A stretch of 32,857 bases of DNA from Chara braunii. Its lineage: Eukaryota > Streptophyta > Charophyceae > Charales > Characeae. Below are positions 11,380 through 20,650 of the stretch, piece after piece (position 1 is the stretch's first letter; every line of letters starts with the position of its first letter). The notes beneath the pieces were generated by a model. The model was not told the DNA's origin, did no database searches, and saw only the letters and a program-made list of their open reading frames with translations. The translations under genes and the position numbers were made by a program. The stretch is from NCBI GenBank assembly GCA_003427395.1, contig BFEA01000078.1:2021690-2054546 (forward strand). The letters are read 5' to 3'.

Positions 11380-12149
11380 TCATATCAGGAATATTATCTT
11401 GTGAGAAACCGAACGGAGGAAGTGACCTTTTGCAAGCAAAGATGCAAAACCTAACATAAAAACACCACAACTAGAAGAATCCTCTTGAGCAAGAATCCCA
11501 TCTACTGATGTATCAAAGTAGGATGTAGGCTCCTCCACATGATATTTTTCCCGAAGATTTTGTCGCTGAAACTCCGCTCTGAAAAAACCTGCGAAAAGTT
11601 CGAGGGTTGGACTGTAGTCAACACGATGGAGAGAGTCTACGAGGCGAAATTTACACACTGAGTGATCTATACTGACATAAGCTAAGGCCCAATGATTTCC
11701 AAAATGGAGAGGGATAATTACCAAATCAAAATTGAAAAGATTTATGTCCTTCACCCATCTCGTCCCTTCGGAGTATGCGATTTCAGCGGACTGAGCTTTT
11801 GATAATCTGGGAAAGAAAAAAAAAATTAGAATATGCACAGATGGAATGCTACAAGAACTTTCATCTTTTGTCACTTCTGCACATGTCGAATCCACCTTCT
11901 TGATGTAGTCATTGGTGATCTGAACNGCTANCANGTACAAATTNACGACTTCATCATTTAACCATTCCCNATCTTTGGAGGCGAGCATGACGTCTTTCTT
12001 TTCCACCTTCCACCTCCCCTTGTAATCGACAATGCCGTATTCTTCATTCTCTTCAGTGCTGCCGGTAATCATTTCAAGATACTCCTTTTCTTCTACAGTA
12101 AGGCGTACTGTTGCTAAAGGAATCTGGAACAAAGGGTCATGCACTGCAT
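11380..12149 (-). CDS. Ulp1-like (C48) cysteine peptidase, exon(s)
   Basis: SUMO/ubiquitin-like protease fold of the Ulp1/SENP class, which cleaves SUMO-type tags in eukaryotes and is also carried by several large plant DNA transposons. Numbering from a nominal start at 12159, the open frame shows WLNDEV at about 66-71 (substrate-entry motif), the catalytic His in GNHWALA (about 156), Asp in RLVDSL (175), and Gln and Cys in ILAQEDSSSCGVF (225 and 231); all four are present. A GTATGCAG acceptor just upstream of 12149 suggests the exon starts there. A long T run then CTTTCCCAG at about 11811-11830 (coding sense) suggests a further short intron, although the frame stays open through it. Five unresolved bases at 11926-11970 fall in and after the WLNDEV motif. 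It is the last exon of the same-strand gene region extending to 18.9 kb. Confidence 0.75.
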
Positions 12150-12770
12150 ACAAACACACATATAAACAACAATAGAGCGACTAAGACTTCACACAAAAAC
12201 AAGTGATAGACTGCATAGATATGAGCTCATGTTGTTGATTGTCTATCTGTTTCGTCATCAGTGCTGCTATTCATAACAGATTAACTGCAACCTGCGCGAT
12301 GCAATTTCTTCCCTTCTTTGAGGCTTATTCCAACAGCTTTAAACATCCTTAAGGCAGCTAGCTTCACAGATGGACATGTCATGGTGTACGACTTCTTCTC
12401 TCATTTTTTGGCAATAACGGCGAAGTTGACAAAGCTTGCAAGCAAAGACGAATGATATTCTTCTCTCTCTTCCTTTGCGAGTGTACGTGTGTCGTTTTCC
12501 ACAGTTCTTTTCGTCGCCCTGCATGATTGACAAAATAAAACATAATGAGTTACAAGTATGACTTTCCGTTGTTGAAACTGACTCATGAATACCAATACAA
12601 AATATATGGCAATTGCACTAAGTCTTCATACAAAACAATTGCAGTATTTCTCTTCAGAAAACGCACAGTTCCAAAGCTAAGTAAATAAACAATACATATG
12701 AGGGATCGACACAATGGGAGATGAGTGCATGTGATGTACCCACTAATCCGCATATAGTATTAGATATTGC
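12150..12770 (-). other. Intron with a possible small exon
   Basis: Lies between two minus-strand exons. An acceptor-like TTTTGTCAATCATGCAG precedes GGCGACG at about 12522, and three frames remain open for about 150 bases after it, so a small exon is likely but its frame and end are unclear. The splice donor for the preceding exon is GTGAGC at 12794 and below. Confidence 0.4.
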
Positions 12771-13250
12771 TCATAAGAGAAGAAAGTGCTCACCTCGATA
12801 GCTAACTCTCAGTTTTTCATCAACACGACCTTCTGTCACACCTTCCATATGCAATGGCCCAATAGGACATTCCTCGATAGCTATCATGAGATTAGCAGAC
12901 TCTGGTGTTTGAGGTTGTTCAAGCGTTTGTTGAGGTTGTACAAGTACAACTTGCTCCGGTGTACTTAGTACTATATTTCCTTCATCCTCTTCGATGCCCT
13001 GTACATGGAGAATTTCTTCCTCCTTTATGCCCTCAAAAGTGTCCTGGAAAGTGCCGCTTACTTCGGCTGGCATCGTCGAAGACGGCATCTGCAATTCCGT
13101 GAGTGTACCAGTAATATCCACTTCCATAGCGACACTGTCACCCACTAGTATCGTAGTCGCCCTAACTTGGTCAGCTGTACTCACGCCTCGCAACTCACAC
13201 CGTCTTTTTGTCCCGAAGTTTTGGCACTCGCATCGACAATCGATCCCCAT
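12771..13250 (-). CDS. Acidic linker exon upstream of the Ulp1-like domain
   Basis: A frame of 159 codons, Glu-, Thr- and Gln-rich (for example IKEEEILHVQGIEEDEG and VVLVQPQQTLEQPQTPE), with no known domain. It ends at a textbook donor, CGAG|GTGAGC, around 12795, so the codons beyond that are probably intronic. Its 5' edge is uncertain. The neighbouring upstream frame ends next to another donor-like GAGGC|GTGAGT at about 13182, so an intron of roughly 90 bases in the 13.09-13.18 kb interval is possible. Low complexity fits a spacer between the repeat region and the peptidase. Confidence 0.45.
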   Translation of the reverse strand: MGIDCRCECQNFGTKRRCELRGVSTADQVRATTILVGDSVAMEVDITGTLTELQMPSSTMPAEVSGTFQDTFEGIKEEEILHVQGIEEDEGNIVLSTPEQVVLVQPQQTLEQPQTPESANLMIAIEECPIGPLHMEGVTEGRVDEKLRVSYRGEHFLLL

Positions 13251-14282
13251 TGCTGTGTCAGGTTGGACTCAACCACGAGTTTCTCCGCTCGGTCAAGCTG
13301 GGAGCGCTCAAATAGTGGACCCCTATCGTGTTCGACTCGACCGTGTAACCCTTCGATAGGTGAAACAACGTCGATTGGTCCCGAAGTCTTGCCACTTGTA
13401 CCGGCGATTGATCCCGATCCCACTGTCGGGTTCGACTCGACAGTGAGTTTCTTGGCTTGGTCAAGCCGCGAGCGCTCAAATGCTGGACGAGTATCGTGTT
13501 CGACACGACCGTGTGACTCTCTGACAAAAGCACCGCCAATAGTTGTACTGCCCCCCCGTGGTCCCGAAGCCTTGCCAGTCGCACCGGCGATCGTTTCCGA
13601 TCCCATTTTCGGGTTCGACTCGACCGTGAGTTTCTTCGCTTGGTCAAGCCGGGAACGCTCCAATGCTAGGCCACTGTCGTGTTCGACGCGACCGTGGGAC
13701 CCTTCGACAGTTGAACCACCACTCGATCCTGATCCCTTGCGCTCTGTTTCTTAAGGCCCCTGAGACCCTTCGACAGTGGAACCACCGCCGCTTGGTCCTG
13801 TAGGTTTGCCATGCCCACCGCCGCTTTGTGCTGATCCCTTGCCTTCTGTTGCTTGATGCCCCTTAGACTTTTCGGTTTGTTGCCGTTCCCTACGACTTGC
13901 GTCCTTGCCACTTGCACCTTCATTTGGTTCTGGACCCTTGTCACTTGCACCGCTCCCTGATCGCAATCCTTTGCCATGCGCACCTCCGCTCGATCCGGAT
14001 CCCTTGCCATGGTCACCACCGCCGCTTGATTTTTTCCTCTCCCCAAGATCTTCTCTGACATGCCAATAATATCCATAAGTTGGGTTGGTTTGCTTATCAT
14101 AAAACTCTTCCAGATACTCAAGCCACTGTGATGTTTTGAACTCCTGGAAAATTTCTTCTGTTCTTACATCTAGCCTTGATTGAGAAACCTCCGGATTAAG
14201 TCGAAGGAGTCGCTTGGCAATCTGATTTTTGGCATGTTTCAGAAAGTTCGATCCTGACATACGTCTGTGAAGGTAAAACTGT
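13181..14282 (-). pseudogene. Gly-rich and tandem-repeat region of the large decayed gene
   Basis: From about 14281 the frame gives QFYLHRRMSGSNFLKHAKN, then a charged segment and a YLEEFYDKQTNPTYGYYW segment. About 80 residues rich in Gly, Ser and Lys follow, then three copies of a 56-61-residue repeat with the core ERSRLDQAKKLTVESNP and the word HGRVEH. A TAA at 13751-13753 interrupts the frame, but the same frame continues on both sides with the same GGSTVEGS(Q/H)G words, so the stop is a lesion rather than an end. The region ends near a donor-like GTGAGT at 13182. No enzymatic motif is visible. It is a probable disordered linker in the ancestral protein. Confidence 0.5.
13212..13740. repeat. 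Three coding tandem repeats of 168-183 bp
   Basis: The word CCCGAAG(T/C)(T/C)TTG marks copies at 13212, 13380 and 13563, spacings 168 and 183, both multiples of three. All copies keep the same minus-strand reading phase. The plus strand and a second minus frame are also open for over 120 codons, an effect of the repeat composition. Confidence 0.8.
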
Positions 14283-14710
14283 CACTCCCCTTCTTCTTTT
14301 ATAGCCATAACCCACATCCCTCTCGCCAATGCAGGTTAGAAATGTTGGGGGTGCCATATAATGTGATGACCCCATGTGGCATCGTTCGTCACCGTATAAT
14401 CGTCTCGGCACACTATAGGCCCCGGAAGCAGTCGAATGTCAACAGGGATTGTGTCTCCAATCTCGTACTCGAAAGGCTCATCAGGTGGAGGTTGTGGTGG
14501 AGTTCGAGAGCGTAACAATTCCATAATAGTACTTGGGCTATGTGCAAATGGTGCCAGAGTTGCCACCAACTCTGGGGAGAGCATTGCTAAAAGATTCGTA
14601 TCCGGACTGCCTCCTGATGCCACCGTCATCCTATTGCCCGCCATCTGAGTCGGTGTAACAATAGAAGAAGTCGGCGGCTGAGTCATTAACTGATCCGTTG
14701 AAACCGCCAT
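14282..14710 (-). pseudogene. Central segment of the large decayed gene
   Basis: Opens as MAVSTDQLMTQPPTSS, then a Pro/Ser-rich spacer, then EPFEYEIGDTIPVDIRLL and GHHIIWHPQHF. The frame is cut by TAA at 14336-14338, yet continues in the same phase as PALARGMWVMAIKEEGE up to TGA at 14282-14284, and then QFYLHRRMSGSNF in the next feature. The sequence between the two stops reads like an ordered domain, so these look like nonsense mutations. The upstream junction near 14700 needs a frame change. No family recognised. Confidence 0.5.
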
Positions 14711-15075
14711 GCTCGAAGCTCCTCCAGAACCGGCGATGTGCCTAGAACACCCATTCCTTGCGAATGCGAAGCCGGGCTACAAACTCTTTGTCTCTCAGCT
14801 GCCAAAGCCGCTTGCAAAGTGTCATCAACACTCTCTTCTTCTGAGTCGTCGGCATCAAAGTCCTCAGCATCCACAAAACAAGTCGCATAACCTGCGATTG
14901 TAAATGCCCCAATTTGTTGGTCGAAGTACATTGTCTCCAAGCGGTCGAGAAATGAAACCTCCCTCTCCGATGATGCTTTATGATAACCCCTCAAGAGCTT
15001 CTCCACTTTTCTTCTTCTGAGGACATAAGTACGTTCTCCTCTGTTTTGTGGCTTTGTTTCGAAGAGAAACTCTCA
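14686..15075 (-). pseudogene. Segment with acidic tail, large decayed gene
   Basis: Directly follows the methyltransferase-like segment in the same phase across a TGA at 15073-15075. The read-through includes EFLFETKPQNRGERTYVL and RRRKVEKLLRGYHKASSE, then FLDRLETMYFDQQIG and an acidic stretch DAEDFDADDSEEESVDD. Agreement of frame on both sides of the stop argues for a single ancestral ORF. It ends in a different frame from the next segment, so a shift lies near 14700. Confidence 0.5.
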
Positions 15076-15690
15076 AATATTGACAACGTTTTGGCCAACC
15101 TTGTAGATGTGATCACGCCCTTCATCATGTCGAGGAGGCGGCTTAATAAAGTTGGCGTAGTAATCTCGAGTTTTAACCATCTTGTCATTGAACTGAGCGA
15201 GGAACTCGAACTTCATACTCTCCCCTTCCAACACAATGCAATGACATTGACTCTTTAACAACTCCCAAACCAATTCCGCATGACCTTTTCCGAGAAAAAC
15301 AACAGCCTCATCCGCAGGACAAAAATGCTCCAATGTCTTCACCATCACATTCGGCTCCCTTTCCATACCATCATAGACCACTTTCTCCGGTGGATCCATA
15401 CCTGCCATTTTCCACTTTGATGGTAGAAAGTTCTTCTCCACGACATCAGTCAACATCTTCGGCTTTCTCTCTCTCCGCATAAGTGCCGATATGTCAGCCA
15501 CCCGCTCGGCAGATGATAGATCTGCAACTTGAATATCTTCAAACAAGGGAATAGTGTTGCGATGAAAATCCCCGTCGTTGGAGTACATGATGACCACCAT
15601 TCTGTCTATGTCCTCCAAAGGCAAGTTTGCAACCTTATACACTTTCCCCTTTGTTTGTTGTAGACGAGTCAATTTGAGAAGATCCAATGT
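15073..15690 (-). pseudogene. Methyltransferase-like segment, large decayed gene
   Basis: About 205 codons open. It starts after a frame change near 15690 with LLKLTRLQQTKGKV. An IDRMVVIMYSNDGDFHRNTI segment follows, then a GMDPPEKVVYDG segment and AVVFLGKGHAELVWELL followed by HCIVLEGE. The last pair resembles the strand-loop-helix-strand of a SAM-binding Rossmann fold ending in an acidic residue, and DPP resembles motif IV of amino-methyltransferases. I infer a methyltransferase-derived domain with limited confidence; it could equally be another Rossmann-like fold. It ends at TGA 15073-15075, after which the same frame continues. Confidence 0.45.
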
Positions 15691-16066
15691 CCTACATCGC
15701 GACTCGCCTCAAGAATGTGAACTCGCAAGGGCATGGAACGAAGCACAACAATGTCCAATACTCACCACAAAGTTTGTCCATGAACTTCTTGAGTCCATCA
15801 AACACTTGTTAAGTCCACGCACCCATCTGGGTCGGGCGGCACAAATCCAGGACGGCTGTGTTGCACGACAGGTGTCTAACGGCTCTAAACATCTTCTTGC
15901 AATCCATCTCGTCTGAAACACCGCTCGGTTCCCACTGGAACGACACGAATACTGATGTCACGTCCTGTTTCTGGAGATATATATATCTGGCTTGTCCCGA
16001 CATACGAATGCTATGCGAACCCCCAGTTTCAATTTTACGCAACAACTTGTTGACAAATTAAATGAA
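15690..16066 (-). pseudogene. Most heavily broken part of the large decayed gene
   Basis: A single frame reads CPEEFI, stop, FVNKLLRKIETGGSHSIRMS and on through MFRAVRHLSCNTAVLDLC, stop, QVFDGLKKFMDKLCGEYW and FVPCPCEFTFLRRVAM, stop. The stops are TAA at 16058-16060, TAA at 15809-15811 and TAG at 15692-15694. Frame changes are needed on both sides (near 16065 and 15690) to join the neighbours. The residues between stops look like ordered protein rather than random translation. Confidence 0.5.
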
Positions 16067-16070
16067 CTCT

Positions 16071-17085
16071 TCAGGGCATTTGTTTGCAAGCGATTTTGTT
16101 TTTTTTAAAGCCCTCCTCTCCTTTCTCATCCTCGCCTCCAAGTGTAGCCGGAAATGACCGCACCCAACTCGTTTCTTTGAAATGCCGTTGCTGGTCGATC
16201 CACCTCTCCGATGTCAATCCTTGATCACAATACTTAGCGAACAAATCAGAAAGGTTGTCGAAGAATGGTTCCTTCCACTCTGACGGCTTCTTGTGAGGGT
16301 CAGAAATGAAGACGAAGTAGTGAAACATTCTCAACATTGCTCTTTCCTGCTTCACCATTTCTACGTATGTCTCCATCGAATGTTTCCCGGCAGTGTGAGC
16401 AACTTTACTTAGCCTTGGAACCAATATGACACTTCCCGCGACAATGTCTCGCAACAGCTGAAGCTTATCACGCCTCCCCAACGTAGACATAGCCTTCCAT
16501 GATCTGACATCCGGATCGCGCACAACCACGAGGTAACCAGGTCCTCTAGTACCCTGAATCCAGTGCACTGGAACCCTGACTTCTTTTTCTAACTCAAATC
16601 CGAGGCCAGGTCTCGGCGCTTTCCCCGATTCACCTTGTTTGGTGGCAGGCTTCACATCATCTCTCCCCGGCAACTATCCACTCTCCTAAGTAGAATACAC
16701 TTGTTGCACCTTCTTGAACACATCGTCAGTTGCCCTTGCCAATACCATGTAAGGCCCGAGGAAGTCGGACCACTCCTTGCTCCAAGCCTGAAGTGAAAGA
16801 GTAACCAAATGATCACTCTCGGTCGCGCGCGGAGCCATCGCCGCAAACTCTCTGTAATCCTTATTTTTGACGTCTGCAGCAGATCCGCCTATAGCTTCTG
16901 GACGACCGGCTGCTTACCACAACTTTCGTATGTTCTTAACGATAGCAATCTGGTGCGGAGGAGTATTTCATTTGTCCTTCGCATTTTGGAAAGTGCTCAA
17001 GGTGCAGTAATTCTCCATGCTCCTATCCGGATAGTAAACAGGCCTTGCAGTCTTGCAATCCAAACGGAGCTCACGAGCGATGTCA
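16071..17085 (-). pseudogene. Second large segment of the decayed gene, with four in-frame stops
   Basis: One frame spans from about 17085 to a stop at 16071. It begins with ELRLDCKTARPVYYPDRS and MENYCTLSTFQNAKDK, stop, then NTPPHQIAIVKNIRKLW, stop. A long segment follows including SLQAWSKEWSDFLGPYMVLA, then two TAG stops four codons apart. It then stays open for 200 codons as LPGRDDVKPATKQ through HWIQGTRGPGYLVVVRDPDV to a Lys-rich end. Stops: TGA 16968-16970, TAA 16914-16916, TAG 16686-16688, TAG 16674-16676. Their exact agreement in phase shows one ancestral exon. No known family assigned. Confidence 0.55.
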
Positions 17086-18883
17086 GGGCGTTCTTGAGAA
17101 CATTTCCTCGCCGCCGCAACATTGTGTTGACCACTGAGAGGGTACCAATAGGATTGCGCACGGATTGGAGATCGAATTCGCCGGGCGTTACTCTTCTCGC
17201 CCTCACATTCGTACCGGAAGCGTCAGTATGCATTGTATCATGTAGCCCAATCAACAAAAGGACAGGCTTCTCGTACAATGCATATACATTCACCCCGGCT
17301 GCCCCGGTCGTTCTCTCTCTGATAGCTGCCTCACCCAACTCAACCATTGTTTTGTAAAGGTCATCAATAAGCTCCTGATCGAGGAAACACTGATTATATG
17401 TGAATTCCTCATCAGGGATATCCAGAATCATGTCCAACTTGACACAAATGAACTGCATTTCCGGCCTCTGTTTACCATTCTCGTCGAACTCAAGGAAGAA
17501 GCCTTTGCTCAGATGACCAGAAGAATTCCCAGGCGGCAGAATTTGCAAACCGGGCGGTCTAGTGAATGTCTTGCCCTTAGCGTCTTCATCCGACTGTGGC
17601 AGGTCCGGTGGAAAAACGGAAGTTTTTTCCGTCATACCTCTCTTCACTGTTTTTTTCCTTGACTGTCGTTTTTTCTTCATGGCCTCCTCAGCCTTCCGCG
17701 TACGTTGGAAGGCCTTCTCAACTGCCAGCATTTTCAACTTGTGTTTGCCCTCTTCTTGCTTGGCTCCCCCCTCCTGCTTGGTTTTCTTACAGTCCAAAGC
17801 ACTTCTCCTCTCTTGCTTGTTCTTCCTTTTCTTCTCAGCTAGTCGGACTGCATCGGCATGCACCGGCTCGACCCCAACTGCGAGGTGCATTTCCCCTCGC
17901 CCTAGATCCGCTTCCCAATGCCCATGACCCGACGCGAGCAGCTGCGTTCGTTTGGAACCCCAATGCACATCTGCATACCCTCCCTCGCCGGTCGTTTCCT
18001 CTTCTTGCCCTTCGTCCTCATACTCAACCCCTAGACAACCCTCCAATTCGCCCGGCCCACCCCTCTCGCTGATTGTGTGCTGACTCTCTACTTCCTCTTC
18101 TCCGCCACCCTCCTCATATTCTTCGCGTTCTTCATCGCGCTCCCAATCTTCCTCGTTGTTCTCCTCGTCGTCATCTCCAAAAAAATGCAACCCAGCAGGA
18201 ATGACCAACTCATAGCGTGGCGGGCGGACCAAGGAAACGGGTTCCTTGGTTGATGTTGGTCTACGCTTCACAGGGGCTGACGACACGATTTGCCCGCGAC
18301 ACAGACCTTTCTCCCCGATCTGCCCAGATTTCGGAACTCGTTTTGCAGCAACCGTAGTTCGAAGCGATGGCGTTGGGCAGACACCTATAATGATTGGTTT
18401 CAATGACCGAGCCGCCTCCGCAGCAACCGTAGTCCGAAGCGATGGCGGTGGGCGGGTACCTATAATGATTGGTTTGGACGACGGAGCCGCCTCCAAAGAC
18501 GACGAAAGCACGCTTTTCGGTTCAGATATGCGGTTGGAAGCATGCACCACCGGCTCATGCCCTGCGACCACATTTTTGTCAAAGAATGTGAAAACCGCTC
18601 GAAGGTCCGGCAAAGTCAATTTCTTCGTCCCGGGAGGATTCAAAATGTCATAAAGCTTCTTGCCGTTCCCAGCGTGTTTGGCCCAATGAAGAGCAACGTG
18701 TTTAACATTCGTCATCCGCTCACCTCTAGCGTTAAGGACCGTCGTCAACTCCAACATGGCGAACTGTGAATTTTCTCCACTCCACCTCACCACACCGCCA
18801 ATTGGAACAATGTTATCTTTGATCACCACATACAAAACCAGCCCACCCGAGGGTTCCCCGATTCCACCCACCCAATCCAACAT
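16997..18883 (-). CDS. N-terminal portion of the large multi-domain protein
   Basis: The longest open part of the gene (628 codons). It starts with MLDWVGGIGEPSGG and an ordered region to about residue 105 (VVRWSGENSQFAMLELTTVL, HVALHWAKHAGNGKK). Two copies of a KPIIIG-x2-P-x-PSLRTTVAA repeat follow at about 136-180. A strongly acidic stretch runs at about 236-300, and a Lys/Arg-rich, probably helical and nuclear-targeting region at about 346-416. A second ordered region runs from about 440 onward (GFFLEFDENGKQRPEMQFIC, KPVLLLIGLHDTMHTDASG). The last 25 or so codons are probably wrong frame: shifting near 17085 continues as ELRLDCKTARPVYY in the next feature. ATG at 18883 is the first Met of the frame; earlier exons cannot be excluded. 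Function not recognised. Confidence 0.55.
   Translation of the reverse strand: MLDWVGGIGEPSGGLVLYVVIKDNIVPIGGVVRWSGENSQFAMLELTTVLNARGERMTNVKHVALHWAKHAGNGKKLYDILNPPGTKKLTLPDLRAVFTFFDKNVVAGHEPVVHASNRISEPKSVLSSSLEAAPSSKPIIIGTRPPPSLRTTVAAEAARSLKPIIIGVCPTPSLRTTVAAKRVPKSGQIGEKGLCRGQIVSSAPVKRRPTSTKEPVSLVRPPRYELVIPAGLHFFGDDDEENNEEDWERDEEREEYEEGGGEEEVESQHTISERGGPGELEGCLGVEYEDEGQEEETTGEGGYADVHWGSKRTQLLASGHGHWEADLGRGEMHLAVGVEPVHADAVRLAEKKRKNKQERRSALDCKKTKQEGGAKQEEGKHKLKMLAVEKAFQRTRKAEEAMKKKRQSRKKTVKRGMTEKTSVFPPDLPQSDEDAKGKTFTRPPGLQILPPGNSSGHLSKGFFLEFDENGKQRPEMQFICVKLDMILDIPDEEFTYNQCFLDQELIDDLYKTMVELGEAAIRERTTGAAGVNVYALYEKPVLLLIGLHDTMHTDASGTNVRARRVTPGEFDLQSVRNPIGTLSVVNTMLRRRGNVLKNALTSLVSSVWIARLQGLFTIRIGAWRITAP
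18340..18490. repeat. Internal coding duplication, two copies of ~63 bp
   Basis: The words CCTATAATGATTGGTTT and GCAACCGTAGT(T/C)CGAAGCGATGG occur twice, 75 or so bases apart. In the minus-strand protein this is the repeated KPIIIG and PSLRTTVAA block. Confidence 0.75.
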
Positions 18884-20225
18884 CGAACACCTGTTTTTAA
18901 CACGTTATTCATTAAAATAGTACATTATTTTCTAAATAGTACTTTTGTCGTTCGAGAAACTCGAAAGGTATACAGGACTGACGAAAGAAGATGCTCATTA
19001 TACATTAATACACAACGATCAGAGTCTCTGTTCAACGGATAAATCCTCAACTAAACTGGCACACATTCAGACAGTCAGTACGAACGTAGCATATCGAAGG
19101 TTTCCCCTTGTGAGAGACGCATATGAGTGACCCGAAAAAGGTCTTCGTTGAGGCTTTAAAGGATGCATGGGAGTGAAAAGAATAGCTCATTTTTGAAGTT
19201 TAATTGAATACAAGCAGGATGAGTAGGATACATCCGAGTCACATGTTTCGATATAATCTATAATACACAAGTTGGCTAGTTTTATAGTAAAACTGGGATA
19301 TATCCGAATAAAATATTTCATTATTCGGATGGAGAAAATCCGTTATGTTATAAACCGTGCGTCATTCATTAAATATCCTTGAAGTTCCCTCAATCAAAAG
19401 GATGAACTTATGATCATAGCTCGGATCACCTTCCGAGGGAAAATTAACGATTATGTTATCATTCCAAGAACAATTATAGCTTAGCAGACATTTCTTAAAA
19501 CAAAAGGGCATCGGACGGAGTGAAGTGGTGGGCAGCATTATGCAGAGATGTTATCATTTGCTGCTTGCCGGGTTCGACCTCGCAACCATGAGCTTGTAAC
19601 ATCCCTACCCAATCCTGCCCACCACTCCACCACTGTCCTTGCCGAGATCAAATGATGTATGTTAACAAATAAAAGTGCACCCTCGGGAACCCCTTAAGAA
19701 CTTTAGTAACCATCAGTCTTAAATTTCAACTAGATGGCGGTCGCATATCCATTATCACTTTACCAAACATTTCTCAAAACAAACGGGCATCGTACGGAGT
19801 GAAGTGGTGGGGAACATATTATGTAAAGACGTTGTCATCTGAGGATTGGGCATTGGAGAAGGCTCAAACGAATGCGTAGGATACATCCGAATCAAACTGT
19901 GTACAGATTATCGGATGTTGAAGTGACCAAGGACCTTATAATTATTTTGAAAGATCTCACTGGATTTTGAAGACAATTGACAACTCATGAGAACTAGATT
20001 GAAAAGCGAAGACAAATTAAAAATAGAGCGGGACACCTAACCTACATAAGCAGGCACACAACCATTGTCGAGACAAATGAGAAGTACGCCGTAAAAACTG
20101 ATAACAGTTATCTGGTCCCAATATTGTGAATTCGTAACGGTTACCTCAAAAGTTTCCATTAACCAAAGATTTGGCAAGGGTATGTCGTACCGTCCACAAT
20201 TAACCAGAAAATTTCCGTGGAAATT
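18884..20225. other. Intergenic AT-rich DNA with first degenerate palindromes
   Basis: No gene. Degenerate GGATANATCCGA sites lie at 19226-19237, 19296-19307 and 19879-19890. A repeat with tRNA-like features occupies about 19481-19640. Short ORFs only. Confidence 0.5.
19481..19850 (+). repeat. Direct repeat, possibly a tRNA-derived SINE and a partial copy
   Basis: Copy 1 (about 19485-19640) and copy 2 (about 19765-19845) share CATTTCT(T/C)AAAACAAA, GGGCATCG and ACGGAGTGAAGTGGTGGG. Copy 1 continues to GGGTTCGACCTCGCAACC at about 19570, which resembles a Pol III B box, about 50 bases after the GTGAAGTGGTGGG word, which could be a poor A box. Copy 2 lacks the B-box part. GTGGTGGGCAG near 19523 and CTGCCCACCAC near 19615 also form an inverted pair within copy 1. 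Confidence 0.35.
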
Positions 20226-20377
20226 TCAACTAATCGAACATTCTAACATAAAAATTTGAAAATTTCGAGATGTCTCTCTAAAAAAGCCTACACTATGAAA
20301 ACATTCACAAATCCGACATCCTGACGGAACTCTAAAAACGTAAGACTTGTCACCAAAGTGTCCCAAACTTGAAATCT

Positions 20378-20590
20378 TCAAAAAAAGTCTCTTCGAAAAG
20401 CGTTCACTAGTGGTTCCCATGTTGAACCGTGCACAATGCAAGCCGAGGTAGGAGGTTGAGGCAGACCTTCGAAACCCGTAATGGAAATCGAGAAACCTTG
20501 AACGTCTCCCCCAGCCATGACAACAGCACGTCTCAAGGACACAAGAACATATGCAGCTTGCAGATAACGTGCTATAAAATCCCCCAGCAT
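20378..20590 (-). CDS. Unknown exon, paralogue A of a tandem pair
   Basis: Seventy codons aligning without gaps to the exon at 20913-21218. Shared blocks are GDF, Y, LRRAV, GD(V/I)(Q/E)GFS(I/F)SIT-x-FEGL-x-QPP, GSTWEP(L/I)V and RR-x-FF. Preservation of the amino acids while bases differ supports a genuine coding past. No known domain. It probably belongs to the same minus-strand gene family fragment downstream of the DUF7869-like gene. Ends and splice sites were not determined. Confidence 0.45.
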   Translation of the reverse strand: MLGDFIARYLQAAYVLVSLRRAVVMAGGDVQGFSISITGFEGLPQPPTSACIVHGSTWEPLVNAFRRDFF

Positions 20591-20650
20591 CCAGTTTCCC
20601 CCTTGACGCTCTTGTGTTTGATTGTCGTAACAGTATCCTTATTCTCTGGG

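Noticed and set aside
13167-13754. 195-codon plus-strand ORF
   Set aside because: Mirror of the coding repeats on the minus strand, whose frame agrees with the flanking coding segments.
14284-14338. Short intron between the two central segments
   Set aside because: A CTTCACAG acceptor exists, but the interval reads in phase as ordered protein between two stops, so nonsense mutation is simpler.
17562-18072. Plus-strand ORFs of 121 and 158 codons
   Set aside because: Antisense of the Lys/Arg- and Glu-rich part of the 628-codon frame.
13181-18883. Reassigned stop codons or programmed read-through
   Set aside because: TAA, TAG and TGA all occur and frame changes are also required, so decay explains it better.
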